Source of the DNA: Methanobacterium alkalithermotolerans
GTDB lineage: Archaea; Methanobacteriota; Methanobacteria; Methanobacteriales; Methanobacteriaceae
Length of the DNA: 64,000 bases
Assembly: GCF_018141185.1 (NCBI RefSeq)
Contig: NZ_CP058560.1
Coordinates: 1,550,001-1,614,000 of the forward strand
Reading direction: 5' to 3'
Shown: piece by piece, positions 17,348 through 25,350 of the stretch
How the letters are laid out: the number at the start of each line of letters is the position of its first letter
Position numbering within the stretch: the first letter of the stretch is position 1
The notes under the pieces: generated by a model
Told to the model about the DNA's origin: nothing
The model's input: only the letters and a program-made list of their open reading frames with translations
Databases searched by the model: none
Translations under genes and position numbers: made by a program

Positions 17348-19111
17348 TCAATGAAATCTACGGGGATCTGTTTCGATGTCCACCAGAACCGGCTTATTTA
17401 AAGATAAAGCTTTTTCTATTGCAGCAGTCAATTCTTCTGATTCAGTTACTTTTATACCTATTCCTCCACAATTTTTGGCAAAAGCAGCAAAATCACAATT
17501 AAAAAGCTCGGTTTGCCAGTTAGGATATTTTTCTATTTTTTGTTCCTGCTGGATCATAGCTAACTGGTGGTTATTAAATAAAAGCACGGTAAGGGGCAAT
17601 TGATATTTAACTGCTGTTAAAAAATCAGCCATAACCATTGAAAAACCACCATCACCAGTTATGCATATAACCTGTTTTTCAGGGTATTCTATTTGTGCAG
17701 CCAAAGCAGCTGGAAGTCCAAAGCCCATACTGGCCAGGTGACCCGAAAAAACAATTTTCTGTGAATTTTGCACCGGGAAGTTTCTACCAAACCACCAGGA
17801 ATTTTCACCCACATCCAGTGCAAAAATAGCTTCTGGATCAGCCATCTCTTGCAATACTTTTAAAATGTAAGGGACTCTCAAGGGACTTTTTTTATCATTT
17901 GCCTCTCTTTCTATGATATTTTCCCAATCATTTTTCAAATCCTGAATTTCGTCTCGATAGGAATCTCTTTTTACTTTTTTTACATTTTTAATTAATTCTG
18001 GCAATATTTCTGCACTATTTCCTAAAAGACCTACTTCCACCGGGTAACGTCTTCCAATCATCAGGGGATCTATATCTATTTGTATGGTTTTTTTTTCAGG
18101 TATCTGGGTCATATCTGAAAAAGAAGATCCAATTACTATTAATAAATCAGACTTACGCACCAGGGAAGTGGCAGCTGTAGAGCCAATGGTACCATGACTC
18201 CCTACATAAAGCTTTTCATCTTCGTTAATTACCCCTTTCCCTCTAAAAGTGGTAACTATCGGTGAACTTATTTTTTCGGCTAATTCTAACAGGTTCAATC
18301 CTTGATCCATTGCACCAAATCCGGCTATGATCACGGGCCTATCAGCAGAGTTAATGATTTTAGCAGATTTTTTTATTAAATAATCTGGAGCGGATATGGC
18401 CATATTTGTTATTTTACCTTCCAGGGGCATTATTTCTGTATCATAAACTTCTTTCTGGATGTCATTAGGGACTGAAATATGTGAAACTCCTTTTTTAAGC
18501 AAGGCATTTTTAATGGCCAGAGTAACCAGATTGGTGGTTTGATCCTGAAACATCAGGGATTGATTAAAAACAGAAAAGGGTTCAAAAAAGGAGTGCTGAT
18601 CTATTTCCTGAAAAGAACCTGGGCCAATTAGTTCTCTAGTAACCTGGCCGGTTAGGGCTAAAACTGGTGATTTATCCAATTTTGCATCGTATAATCCTGT
18701 AGTTAAGTTAGTAGCTCCGGGTCCTGCTACAGTAAGGCAAGCTGAGATATTTCCTGTTAATTTTCCATAGGCTGATGCCATGAATGCGGCGGTTTGCTCA
18801 TGACGCACCTGAAAATATGTTATGTGGTCCTGGTTTCTCAATGCTTCTAAAATACCCAGAGAAGATGTTCCCGGGATTCCAAAAACATATTTAACTCCCC
18901 ATTCGGCCATTTGTTTTATTATAATATCTGAAACTGTTATTTTTTCAGCTGATTTTTTGGAAGTCTGTAAATCTACCTTTAAAACAACAAAAACTTTTAA
19001 AGGAGAGTTGCAAACCGGACAGGTCCAGGATGCAGGTAGATTAGAAAACTGAACCTCCTCTTTTTCTTCGTCATATATATAATTACATACGGTGCACCGG
19101 AATTTAGTCAT
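17348..19111 (-). CDS. Rubredoxin domain fused to acetolactate-synthase-like ThDP enzyme
   Basis: The first 45 residues form a short rubredoxin-like domain with FRCTVCNYIYDEE and WTCPVCNSPL (two CxxC knuckles). Residues from about 55 to the end are a ThDP-dependent enzyme of the acetolactate synthase/pyruvate oxidase group: GIPGTSSLGI, RHEQTAAFMASAYG (catalytic Glu), TVAGPGATNLTTGL, a central domain with RPVIIAGFGA, and the ThDP-Mg site GDGGFSMVMADF ending in FNNHQL. The substrate is not evident; an alpha-keto acid such as pyruvate is likely. The rubredoxin suggests electrons leave or enter the active site. TGAGGGGG precedes the ATG. A true IlvB is less likely because no small subunit gene is nearby. 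Confidence 0.85.
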   Translation of the reverse strand: MTKFRCTVCNYIYDEEKEEVQFSNLPASWTCPVCNSPLKVFVVLKVDLQTSKKSAEKITVSDIIIKQMAEWGVKYVFGIPGTSSLGILEALRNQDHITYFQVRHEQTAAFMASAYGKLTGNISACLTVAGPGATNLTTGLYDAKLDKSPVLALTGQVTRELIGPGSFQEIDQHSFFEPFSVFNQSLMFQDQTTNLVTLAIKNALLKKGVSHISVPNDIQKEVYDTEIMPLEGKITNMAISAPDYLIKKSAKIINSADRPVIIAGFGAMDQGLNLLELAEKISSPIVTTFRGKGVINEDEKLYVGSHGTIGSTAATSLVRKSDLLIVIGSSFSDMTQIPEKKTIQIDIDPLMIGRRYPVEVGLLGNSAEILPELIKNVKKVKRDSYRDEIQDLKNDWENIIEREANDKKSPLRVPYILKVLQEMADPEAIFALDVGENSWWFGRNFPVQNSQKIVFSGHLASMGFGLPAALAAQIEYPEKQVICITGDGGFSMVMADFLTAVKYQLPLTVLLFNNHQLAMIQQEQKIEKYPNWQTELFNCDFAAFAKNCGGIGIKVTESEELTAAIEKALSLNKPVLVDIETDPRRFH

Positions 19112-19258
19112 AAAATCCCCCTCATTTATTATTAAATTAATATATGGTTTTTTTCAAATTTAAATTTAAATATAATCAAAAGAAAACAACCTTATTTTTT
19201 TTAGAATAACTAATTCCCCTACCATTCCGGGTTTAATTTTCTAAAATTTCACACAGAT

Positions 19259-19777
19259 TTAAAACGAGTTCGGGGTGATAATTAATTCGTCGTGCAGAAT
19301 TTTTAATCTCTCCAGTGAGGGATGATTTTTTCCCAGCTTTTTTTCCCATTTCTCAACTACAAAATCAATATTTACTTCTGTAGATCCATCCAGTAAGTTA
19401 TCAGAATGAGACACTATTTTTTCTTCAATAGCAATAGGGAAATAATTTTTTGGAGGAAGGCCCATTTTTTCTGCTTCTACTCTACTTATACCGGCACCGA
19501 TATGTCTTTCCACAATACGGACAATGTTTGAGGGAAATTCCAGTTCCTCTAAAATCCGGGCTCCAATTACGGCATGATCTGTACCATTACTTTTGGAGCG
19601 TCCAATATCATGCAATAATGCCCCGGCATAAACCAGTTTTAGATTAACAGGAAAATTTTTGGAAATGATAAGTGCCTTATCAGCTACTTTCTGGCTGTGA
19701 TCAATTACCCAGGGGGGGCATTTAAATTCTTTTAAAAGAGATATACAATCCTCTTTATTGATTTTTTCCAGGATCAT
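19259..19777 (-). CDS. HD-domain phosphohydrolase (TIGR00295-type)
   Basis: This 172-residue protein has an HD domain: DHSQKVADKA (first His), ALLHDIGRSKSNGTDHAVIGA (HD pair and following His), VERHIGAG and SHSDNLLDGS. Such metal-dependent hydrolases act on nucleotides or phosphate esters; the archaeal TIGR00295 family has no established substrate to my knowledge. It lies 69 nt downstream of tfe in the same direction and may be co-transcribed. Confidence 0.85.
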   Translation of the reverse strand: MILEKINKEDCISLLKEFKCPPWVIDHSQKVADKALIISKNFPVNLKLVYAGALLHDIGRSKSNGTDHAVIGARILEELEFPSNIVRIVERHIGAGISRVEAEKMGLPPKNYFPIAIEEKIVSHSDNLLDGSTEVNIDFVVEKWEKKLGKNHPSLERLKILHDELIITPNSF

Positions 19778-19846
19778 TGCCTTTCAATAAAATAAGTTAA
19801 CTATAAAAAAAATATTCCAGACGATTTTTTAATGCAAAATAAATAT

Positions 19847-20383
19847 TTAAGAGTTACTTTCTGCAACCCCAAAATCAATTTCAAAGCCATGGCTTTCATA
19901 AAGACTTAATTCTTCTTTAATTTGCTTTATCACCGGAGTGTTGTCCATATATTCCATTTCACCATTACATTTAGGACAGATAAAACCATTTTCAGAAGCT
20001 TCCTCAAAACTACAGCGACAGTCATTACTTTTACATGCAAAGAACATGTTATTTTCTTCATATTCTAATATTTCTTTTAACTGAGTCACTATTTCCTGAT
20101 GACGACGCTTAATCATGTCATTTACCCTTTCAGTTTCGAATTTCCAGGTATAGGTATACCATTGGGTTTCAGGGTCTTTACTTCTTTTATAACTCGCTAA
20201 TCCTGCATCGTAAAGTTTATATAGGACTCTTCTAACAATATTTAATCGGAGCTCAGTTGTTTCGGCGATTTCTTCGTCAGTAACTTTACCTTTAATTAAG
20301 CATTCGACAATGGAAATACTTCCTTCATCTTCCTCGTCGATTACATCATTAATTAATTCCAGGACTATCGGATCATTAAACAT
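19847..20383 (-). CDS. tfe: Transcription initiation factor TFE (TFIIE alpha homologue)
   Basis: TFE stabilises the archaeal open promoter complex with TBP, TFB and RNA polymerase. The 178-residue protein has an N-terminal winged helix (about 1-90, with DEEIAETTELRLNIVRRVLY) and a C-terminal zinc ribbon with cysteines in CKSNDC and CPKCNG. Its start has AGGAGG seven nt upstream. Its promoter probably uses an AATATAAG box at about 20432-20440. An insertion sequence ends about 260 bp upstream, so upstream regulatory DNA may have been displaced. Confidence 0.95.
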   Translation of the reverse strand: MFNDPIVLELINDVIDEEDEGSISIVECLIKGKVTDEEIAETTELRLNIVRRVLYKLYDAGLASYKRSKDPETQWYTYTWKFETERVNDMIKRRHQEIVTQLKEILEYEENNMFFACKSNDCRCSFEEASENGFICPKCNGEMEYMDNTPVIKQIKEELSLYESHGFEIDFGVAESNS

Positions 20384-20630
20384 TCAATTTCCTCCTTAGT
20401 AAAAGGCTAAGAATCATTTAAAGCTATATCCTCTTATATTATTTAGCAATAAATTGATGATTCTACAACCATGTGAGGTTAATACAACACAAAGTAATGG
20501 AAATGCAAATTAAAAAAACTTCTATTATAAAGAAATTATTTATTCCGTAATTATAATATCAAAAATGCATTCACTATACCTATTTTATGGGCATTCTTAG
20601 TTTATTAATCTTATGGTATTTAAATTTTTT

Positions 20631-20639
20631 TTCCAAGAG
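20631..20639. repeat. Target-site duplication, left copy
   Basis: TTCCAAGAG here is repeated exactly at 22001-22009 on the far side of the insertion sequence, as expected for a 9-bp target duplication (8 bp is possible). Confidence 0.75.
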
Positions 20640-20643
20640 GGTT

Positions 20644-20663
20644 TGTAAAGTTTGTGGGTGTTG
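20644..20663 (+). repeat. Left terminal inverted repeat of the IS
   Basis: This 20-bp repeat pairs with 21976-21995 (one mismatch). It directly abuts the transposase stop codon at 20664-20666. Confidence 0.85.
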
Positions 20664-21866
20664 TTATTTTTTTATGTGCTTTTTTGTCCAATTTTTCATT
20701 TTGTAGTGTAGATAAGTGAGTATTCCTTTTTTGGTTTTGTATTTCTTTTTTATTTGTTCTGGTTCTGTTTGTCTGTAGTAATTTTCCACAGTATTAGATG
20801 TTCGTGGTATTTTATTGTTTTCCATGAACGTGGTGAGTCTTTTATAGTCTGGAATGATTTTTTGTTTAATAAAACGCTGTAATAAACGTGGAATTCTATT
20901 GAAATCGTTTAATAGTTTTTCTAGTCTTTTTTGACTGGTTTTTGAGTTGTATGTGCGGAATATGTTTTTGATATCGGTGAAATATAGGCATAAACTGATT
21001 TTTTCACGTTCTGTGACTTTTTTACTGCGTAATTTTTTGTATAATTTGTCACCAATCATTTTAAACAAGTGAAATACGCATAATTGGTGTTTAACACCAA
21101 TATAATCCATTATATTTTTATAAAGTGGCATATGGTCGGTGGTGACTGATATTAATGGTTGATTAATAGTTGATTCTTCTATAAACTGTGTAATGGCTTG
21201 TGGTGTTCTTTTAGGGACTATTTGTTCGGCTATTGGAATGTTGCGTATTTGATCGTATAATGTTAATCTGTACATTCTATGGCCATTAATTCGTAAAAAT
21301 TGCTCATCATAAGTGTAATATCCTGAATAAAAGCGTTCAGTGTTTTTGATCATGTTTTTATTGTTTATGGTAAGCCAATTTCTGATGGTTTGGTGTGATG
21401 GTGAATTTTCCAGGAAGTTCTGCAGATCTTTCTGAGTTTTTCGAAGCGAACGGTAACCTGTCTCCAAAAAACATTCTAATTTATCTTTAAATAAGTTAAT
21501 ATATCGTTTATAAGGTTTTATAATCGATTTAATGTTTGTGGTGAATTTTCGCCCACAAGTTTTACACAGATATCTTCTTAAATAAACATTTAAAGGTTCT
21601 TTATCGTCAATTAACAGTTTTCTTTGACGATATTCTTGTTTAATAACATTTTTTGAACCACAATATGGGCAAAGTAGGTTAATATATTCGAAATGATTAT
21701 TTTCATGGAGATAAAGTTTCTGATTAATATTTTGAGTGTTTTTAACCGGTTTTAATCTATCATTGAGAATTGTTTCAAAATCATTTTTTCCTGTGAAAAA
21801 ATCGGAAAGTTTAAGTTGTATGGAGTCAATATTACAATTGAGAGTAGTTAATATTTGATTTCGCAT
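20664..21866 (-). CDS. DDE-type transposase with N-terminal zinc ribbon
   Basis: This 400-residue protein has a zinc ribbon with CPYC (C66, C69) and CKTC (C101, C104), a helical region likely to bind the element's ends (about 120-170), and a DDE catalytic core: D187 in YYTYDEQFLRIN, D244 in SVTTDHMPLY and E361 in SNTVENYYRQ. The C-terminus is strongly basic. It looks complete. Codon use is more AT-rich than in neighbouring genes. It ends exactly at the left inverted repeat. Confidence 0.9.
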   Translation of the reverse strand: MRNQILTTLNCNIDSIQLKLSDFFTGKNDFETILNDRLKPVKNTQNINQKLYLHENNHFEYINLLCPYCGSKNVIKQEYRQRKLLIDDKEPLNVYLRRYLCKTCGRKFTTNIKSIIKPYKRYINLFKDKLECFLETGYRSLRKTQKDLQNFLENSPSHQTIRNWLTINNKNMIKNTERFYSGYYTYDEQFLRINGHRMYRLTLYDQIRNIPIAEQIVPKRTPQAITQFIEESTINQPLISVTTDHMPLYKNIMDYIGVKHQLCVFHLFKMIGDKLYKKLRSKKVTEREKISLCLYFTDIKNIFRTYNSKTSQKRLEKLLNDFNRIPRLLQRFIKQKIIPDYKRLTTFMENNKIPRTSNTVENYYRQTEPEQIKKKYKTKKGILTYLHYKMKNWTKKHIKK

Positions 21867-21975
21867 GATAATATATCTACTCTCACTTAATACTTATATT
21901 TAACCTCTTTAATTTTGAATTATGGGGTCAGAGGATCTAGAAAATAAGATTTTAAAATTTTTTTCCGCAAACCCT

Positions 21976-21995
21976 CAACACCCATAAACTTTACA
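21976..21995 (-). repeat. Right terminal inverted repeat of the IS
   Basis: Its complement differs from the left repeat at one of 20 positions. It lies about 110 bp upstream of the transposase start, and that intervening AT-rich stretch presumably holds the transposase promoter. Confidence 0.85.
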
Positions 21996-22000
21996 GTCTC

Positions 22001-22020
22001 TTCCAAGAGCAATATTGCTC
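22001..22020. repeat. Right target duplication overlapping a 14-bp palindrome
   Basis: TTCCAAGAG (22001-22009) repeats the left flank. It overlaps the perfect palindrome GAGCAATATTGCTC (22007-22020). The IS therefore landed beside a potential hairpin just downstream of the CofE-like gene. Confidence 0.75.
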
Positions 22021-22053
22021 ACCAGTAACAATATATTTTATTTTAAAAAAAAT

Positions 22054-22917
22054 TCAACTGATTCTTTTTATTATTACTGCAGGGGTATGGTTCAGTGAAT
22101 TTAGCATATCTACTGTAATTTCATTTGTATTTGCATTAAAAGATTCTTGCATTTTATAGACCGTTTCAAGATTATTTTTTTGCGATTTTTGATATTTTTC
22201 AGCTAATTCTGCCATTTTCAGGGCTTTTTCTATTTTCACTGGAAATGAAGATCCCAGAGGGGTCGGATTTTTATTTTTACTCATTCTTCCCAATAAATAA
22301 CCTATAATTCCCAAATTTGATTTTATTCCTCTCATGGCAGTGGGTAAACATGTAAATCTAAAATTACCCAGCTGGTAAGTAGCGTCTGTATCAATAATCA
22401 GCACCACTACCTCCTTTTTCCACCGATTTTCAATTTTTTTAGCAATCTCCCGGGCCACTTGAGAGGATTTTTCAGGCAAAAGAGATACAAAATTTCCCGG
22501 CACATTACTCAGATCTATTCCGGCCTCTGAAGCAGGTTTCAAGGCGTGTAAAATGCCATAATATTTTAAAACAACTTCTTTATGGGCCCGGGCTTCTTTT
22601 GGAAGTTTTCTTAAGTTTTTAATAGTGCGGGGTTTTATTCTTAAAATAGGGCCTAGTAAATAACCCCAGATATATTTAGACCACACATCTGATAGAAAAA
22701 TAGCAGTTAAGCCCGGTTCAAATAAGGATTCATCCACCAAACGCTCTTGTGAAACAGAAACAGGAGTTTCAGATATAACTAAAAAATCCCCATTTTCTAA
22801 ATAGGGACCTGCATTATTAATGATAATATCTAAACTCGCACCGGGCTTAATATAGCTGGTATTTACTGGTATTAACTTATAAGGGGGCATAAAAACAGGA
22901 ATTATAGTTTTAGACAT
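22054..22917 (-). CDS. CofE-like F420-0:L-glutamate ligase family protein
   Basis: The 287-residue protein has the layout of the F420 gamma-glutamyl ligase fold: ENGDFLVISETPVSVSQ near the N-terminus, SEAGIDLSNVPGNFVSLLPE in the middle (matching the NAGVDxSNxP region of CofE) and VVVLIIDTDATYQLGNFRFT where CofE has its DTFGRPWR-type metal-binding segment. That last motif is altered, so it is probably a paralogue with a different acceptor rather than the classic F420 enzyme. It is the most distal gene of a leftward series starting with comA, 86 nt after the Fe-S protein gene. Amide-bond formation using GTP is inferred only from the fold. Confidence 0.68.
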   Translation of the reverse strand: MSKTIIPVFMPPYKLIPVNTSYIKPGASLDIIINNAGPYLENGDFLVISETPVSVSQERLVDESLFEPGLTAIFLSDVWSKYIWGYLLGPILRIKPRTIKNLRKLPKEARAHKEVVLKYYGILHALKPASEAGIDLSNVPGNFVSLLPEKSSQVAREIAKKIENRWKKEVVVLIIDTDATYQLGNFRFTCLPTAMRGIKSNLGIIGYLLGRMSKNKNPTPLGSSFPVKIEKALKMAELAEKYQKSQKNNLETVYKMQESFNANTNEITVDMLNSLNHTPAVIIKRIS

Positions 22918-23003
22918 TGCTCATCTTCCATTTAAACATCTAATTACTTTTAATAATTCTAAATAAAAAAAGCATTAATATAAAAATAATACTTAAGATT
23001 CAT

Positions 23004-23699
23004 CTACCTTTTTCCTTTAATCGGCGGTGCCCAAACTTTAAGATCTATCCCTTCAATCAGTGCTTTTTTTCCTTCTAATTGCACTACTACTCCGGAGTGC
23101 ACTTTCTGCATCATACAGTGCTTAGGAAGAAAACGGACCGTTTCTCCCACAGCAGGTAATTCGCCTTCTATTAGGCCTTCAAATCCGCCTACCATACATA
23201 TGCCTGCTTCTTTAAATTGGAAATTTTCAGAACCCTTTTCTAATCGGTGACAGGGCCCTACCATATGGACAGTTATTAATCCATGACTCTCATCAATTAT
23301 CTCTGCAAAGTGGGTTATGGGGCATCCCAATGGACGATAACGAATAATATCTCCTTTTTTAAGCTCTTCCCTGGTAAAAGGATATAAAATTTCCCGGCAG
23401 GATTTTTCATTAACCAGTGGCTTTAAAATAAAGTCTGCTTCATATCCATCCAGCAGGCCAATTACTGGCTTTTCTTCCACCAGTACATTTTCATTTTTCA
23501 GGACATCCTTCAATTGATTTAGATTTTCAAGAAAGAGTTCCTGGTATAAAAATCTACATTTTTCCAGAGTAGTATGTTTTTTTAGAAGTGCTCCTGCAAA
23601 TTCATCACAACGAGCATAACCGCATATGCCGCAGTTGTAACCAGGAAGCAGATTTCCTATTTCTTCTTTAGGATTTACATATTCCGATTTATCTGTCAT
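23004..23699 (-). CDS. 4Fe-4S (PF04060-type) cluster protein of the comA cluster
   Basis: The N-terminus has NLLPGYNCGICGYARCDEFA with a later cysteine in LEKCRF, the four-cysteine pattern of the single 4Fe-4S domain also found in CdhE and related proteins. The remainder (about 90-231) has several glycine-rich beta segments with conserved-looking cysteines (KSCREIL, PLGCPITHF, VGPCHRL, KHCMMQ) and no recognised domain. The ATG at 23714 overlaps the GAGGTT element, so the ATG at 23699 is preferred. It lies 60 nt after the G3E-like NTPase gene. A role in electron supply or metal handling is only a hypothesis. Confidence 0.72.
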   Translation of the reverse strand: MTDKSEYVNPKEEIGNLLPGYNCGICGYARCDEFAGALLKKHTTLEKCRFLYQELFLENLNQLKDVLKNENVLVEEKPVIGLLDGYEADFILKPLVNEKSCREILYPFTREELKKGDIIRYRPLGCPITHFAEIIDESHGLITVHMVGPCHRLEKGSENFQFKEAGICMVGGFEGLIEGELPAVGETVRFLPKHCMMQKVHSGVVVQLEGKKALIEGIDLKVWAPPIKGKR

Positions 23700-23759
23700 T
23701 AAAAAGAACCTCATAAAATTTATTAAATAAATTTTTTAGAATTTAAAGTAAAACATGTT

Positions 23760-24458
23760 TTATTCCCCTTCATAGCTTTCAAAACCATCGATTCTACGCA
23801 ATATTCCCCGATGATGTTTCTTATTTACCCTGGTTTCACCTACACACAGGGTACAAACTGCTAAAGGAGCGGAATGACGAAGTTCTTCCTCTTCTGATAC
23901 TTTTTTGGCTTTTAACATTTCATCAGCCAGTTCCATACAACCTTGGCCACTAAGACCATTAGCTTCGATTATCTTGGCCTTAGGATTTACTTCAAGTATC
24001 TTTTCCCTGAATATTTCTCTTTCGGCCTGGGAAATCATATCTCCTTTGGTAACCACGGCAATATCTGCGGTGGATAGAAAAGGGCCCACTTTAAGAGGAG
24101 TATTGGGGCCGCTGGTTGCATCTATAACACACACTCCTAATGAATTTATGGTATAAGGGGCACATCGATGACATAAACCTGCAGTTTCCACTATTAAATA
24201 ATCTGAATCATGGGAACGGGCCCAGCTGAGCATATCTTCCAGATTGTATATGGCATAATGGTCCGGGCACATATCCATGGAAAGCCCTAATTTAACTGGA
24301 ACTCCCACCCTGGCGAATTTTTTATCATCATCGGTGTATAAACAGTCTATTTTAACTACTGATGATTTTAGATTTTTAAGGTTTAAACTTTTAAGGGCAT
24401 GTATTAAAACCGCAGTTTTCCCGGAACCTGGAGTTCCAGCCACAATTACCATTTTCAT
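23760..24458 (-). CDS. G3E/HypB-like P-loop NTPase with extra cysteine pairs
   Basis: This 232-residue NTPase has Walker A AGTPGSGKTAVL, a Walker B-like YLIVETAGLCHRC, the guanine-specificity motif VTKGDM and C-terminal CTLCVGETRVNKK. The layout resembles the G3E class (HypB, UreG, CobW) that inserts metals into enzymes. The CHRC and CTLC pairs could bind a metal or Fe-S cluster. It sits between an ABC ATPase and an Fe-S protein in the comA cluster, about 100 nt after the ABC gene. Function is unknown; metal delivery is an inference from family resemblance. Confidence 0.75.
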   Translation of the reverse strand: MKMVIVAGTPGSGKTAVLIHALKSLNLKNLKSSVVKIDCLYTDDDKKFARVGVPVKLGLSMDMCPDHYAIYNLEDMLSWARSHDSDYLIVETAGLCHRCAPYTINSLGVCVIDATSGPNTPLKVGPFLSTADIAVVTKGDMISQAEREIFREKILEVNPKAKIIEANGLSGQGCMELADEMLKAKKVSEEEELRHSAPLAVCTLCVGETRVNKKHHRGILRRIDGFESYEGE

Positions 24459-24558
24459 TTTTTCACTTCTCCACTAAAGGGGATAATATCGAATATAAAA
24501 ATAATTCCGCCATTATTGATTTAATATAGTTCCCGTGCTTTTAAGTGCATATTTTTTA

Positions 24559-25350
24559 CTATTTTCTGTTATTCCTTAATTCCAGATCATCTGTATTTAA
24601 ATCCTCTACTAATTCTCCCCTGCGCACTTTTTCCCGCAAGTGGAGCATTAATTCATCGATTTTATTCAGCCTTTCAGAGATTAATTTTTCCTGAGTGCTG
24701 GTACTTACTATTTTTTCCATTCCCCCATTTTTCATTACAATTCGTTTATCCGTCATCAAAGCCAGCACCGGGTCGTGGGTGACAACCATAACAATTTTTC
24801 CATGTCCGGAAAGAACTTTTAATGCGTCGTGTTTTCTTATACCTGCATTTTCAATTTCATCAATAAGAACTATGGGAGAATCGCTTATAATGGCTACATC
24901 TGCCACCATAAGTGCTCTGGATTGACCTCCAGAGAGTATGGTAAGCTCGTGTTCTTTCTTAATCGGTTCTCCCGTAAGGGTATTGGCCAGTTCTATAACT
25001 TTATTCACGCAAGCGTTCTTAGCCCCTCTACATTTTGCATGAAGGGTTAAAAATTCCCCTACCTCCATATCTGCTAGAAAATTCATATTTTGTGATAGCT
25101 GAGCTACCATTTTTTTTCGGGGGTTGGTTCTATCTTCATAAGTGGGCTCTCCCCCATTAATCAGAATTTTTCTCTTAGAAAAAGTATCTTCCTGGGCTAA
25201 TTGCTCAATATCTCCAATTAATGAGCTTTTACCACTTCCAGTAGGTCCCACCACTCCAAAAATTTCCCCTTTTTGAATAATTACTTCTTCTACTGGTTCT
25301 TTATTTCCCTGTTTATCATAACCGCCGATAACAGTTATTTTATCTATCAT
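24559..25350 (-). CDS. Stand-alone ABC-type ATPase coupled to comA
   Basis: This 263-residue soluble ABC protein has Walker A GVVGPTGSGKSSLIGD, Q-loop VAQLSQNMNF, signature LTILSGGQSRALMVAD, Walker B PIVLIDEIENAG and switch VVTHDPVL. It has no membrane segments and no permease gene is adjacent. The C-terminal tail is charged and predicted helical. The start ATG overlaps the comA stop codon by one base (TAATG), with AAGGTGGG upstream, so translation is probably coupled. The IENAG sequence after Walker B and the lack of a transporter suggest a remodelling or activation role, as in methyl-coenzyme M reductase component A2, but this is unproven. Confidence 0.82.
   Translation of the reverse strand: MIDKITVIGGYDKQGNKEPVEEVIIQKGEIFGVVGPTGSGKSSLIGDIEQLAQEDTFSKRKILINGGEPTYEDRTNPRKKMVAQLSQNMNFLADMEVGEFLTLHAKCRGAKNACVNKVIELANTLTGEPIKKEHELTILSGGQSRALMVADVAIISDSPIVLIDEIENAGIRKHDALKVLSGHGKIVMVVTHDPVLALMTDKRIVMKNGGMEKIVSTSTQEKLISERLNKIDELMLHLREKVRRGELVEDLNTDDLELRNNRK

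Larger units (their letters stand above)
20640..22000 (-). mobile_element. Insertion sequence, about 1.36 kb, with 20-bp imperfect terminal inverted repeats
   Basis: The element contains one transposase gene. Its ends carry TGTAAAGTTTGTGGGTGTTG at 20644-20663 and the complement of TGTAAAGTTTATGGGTGTTG at 21976-21995, 19 of 20 matching. It is flanked by the direct repeat TTCCAAGAG. The exact outer edges are uncertain by a few bases because four bases lie outside the left repeat and five outside the right. The insertion lies in the gap between the CofE-like gene and tfe and breaks no gene. Intact ends, gene and flanking repeats suggest a recent insertion. The family is not certain; an ISNCY/ISM1-like element is a guess from the host group and target size. 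Confidence 0.88.
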
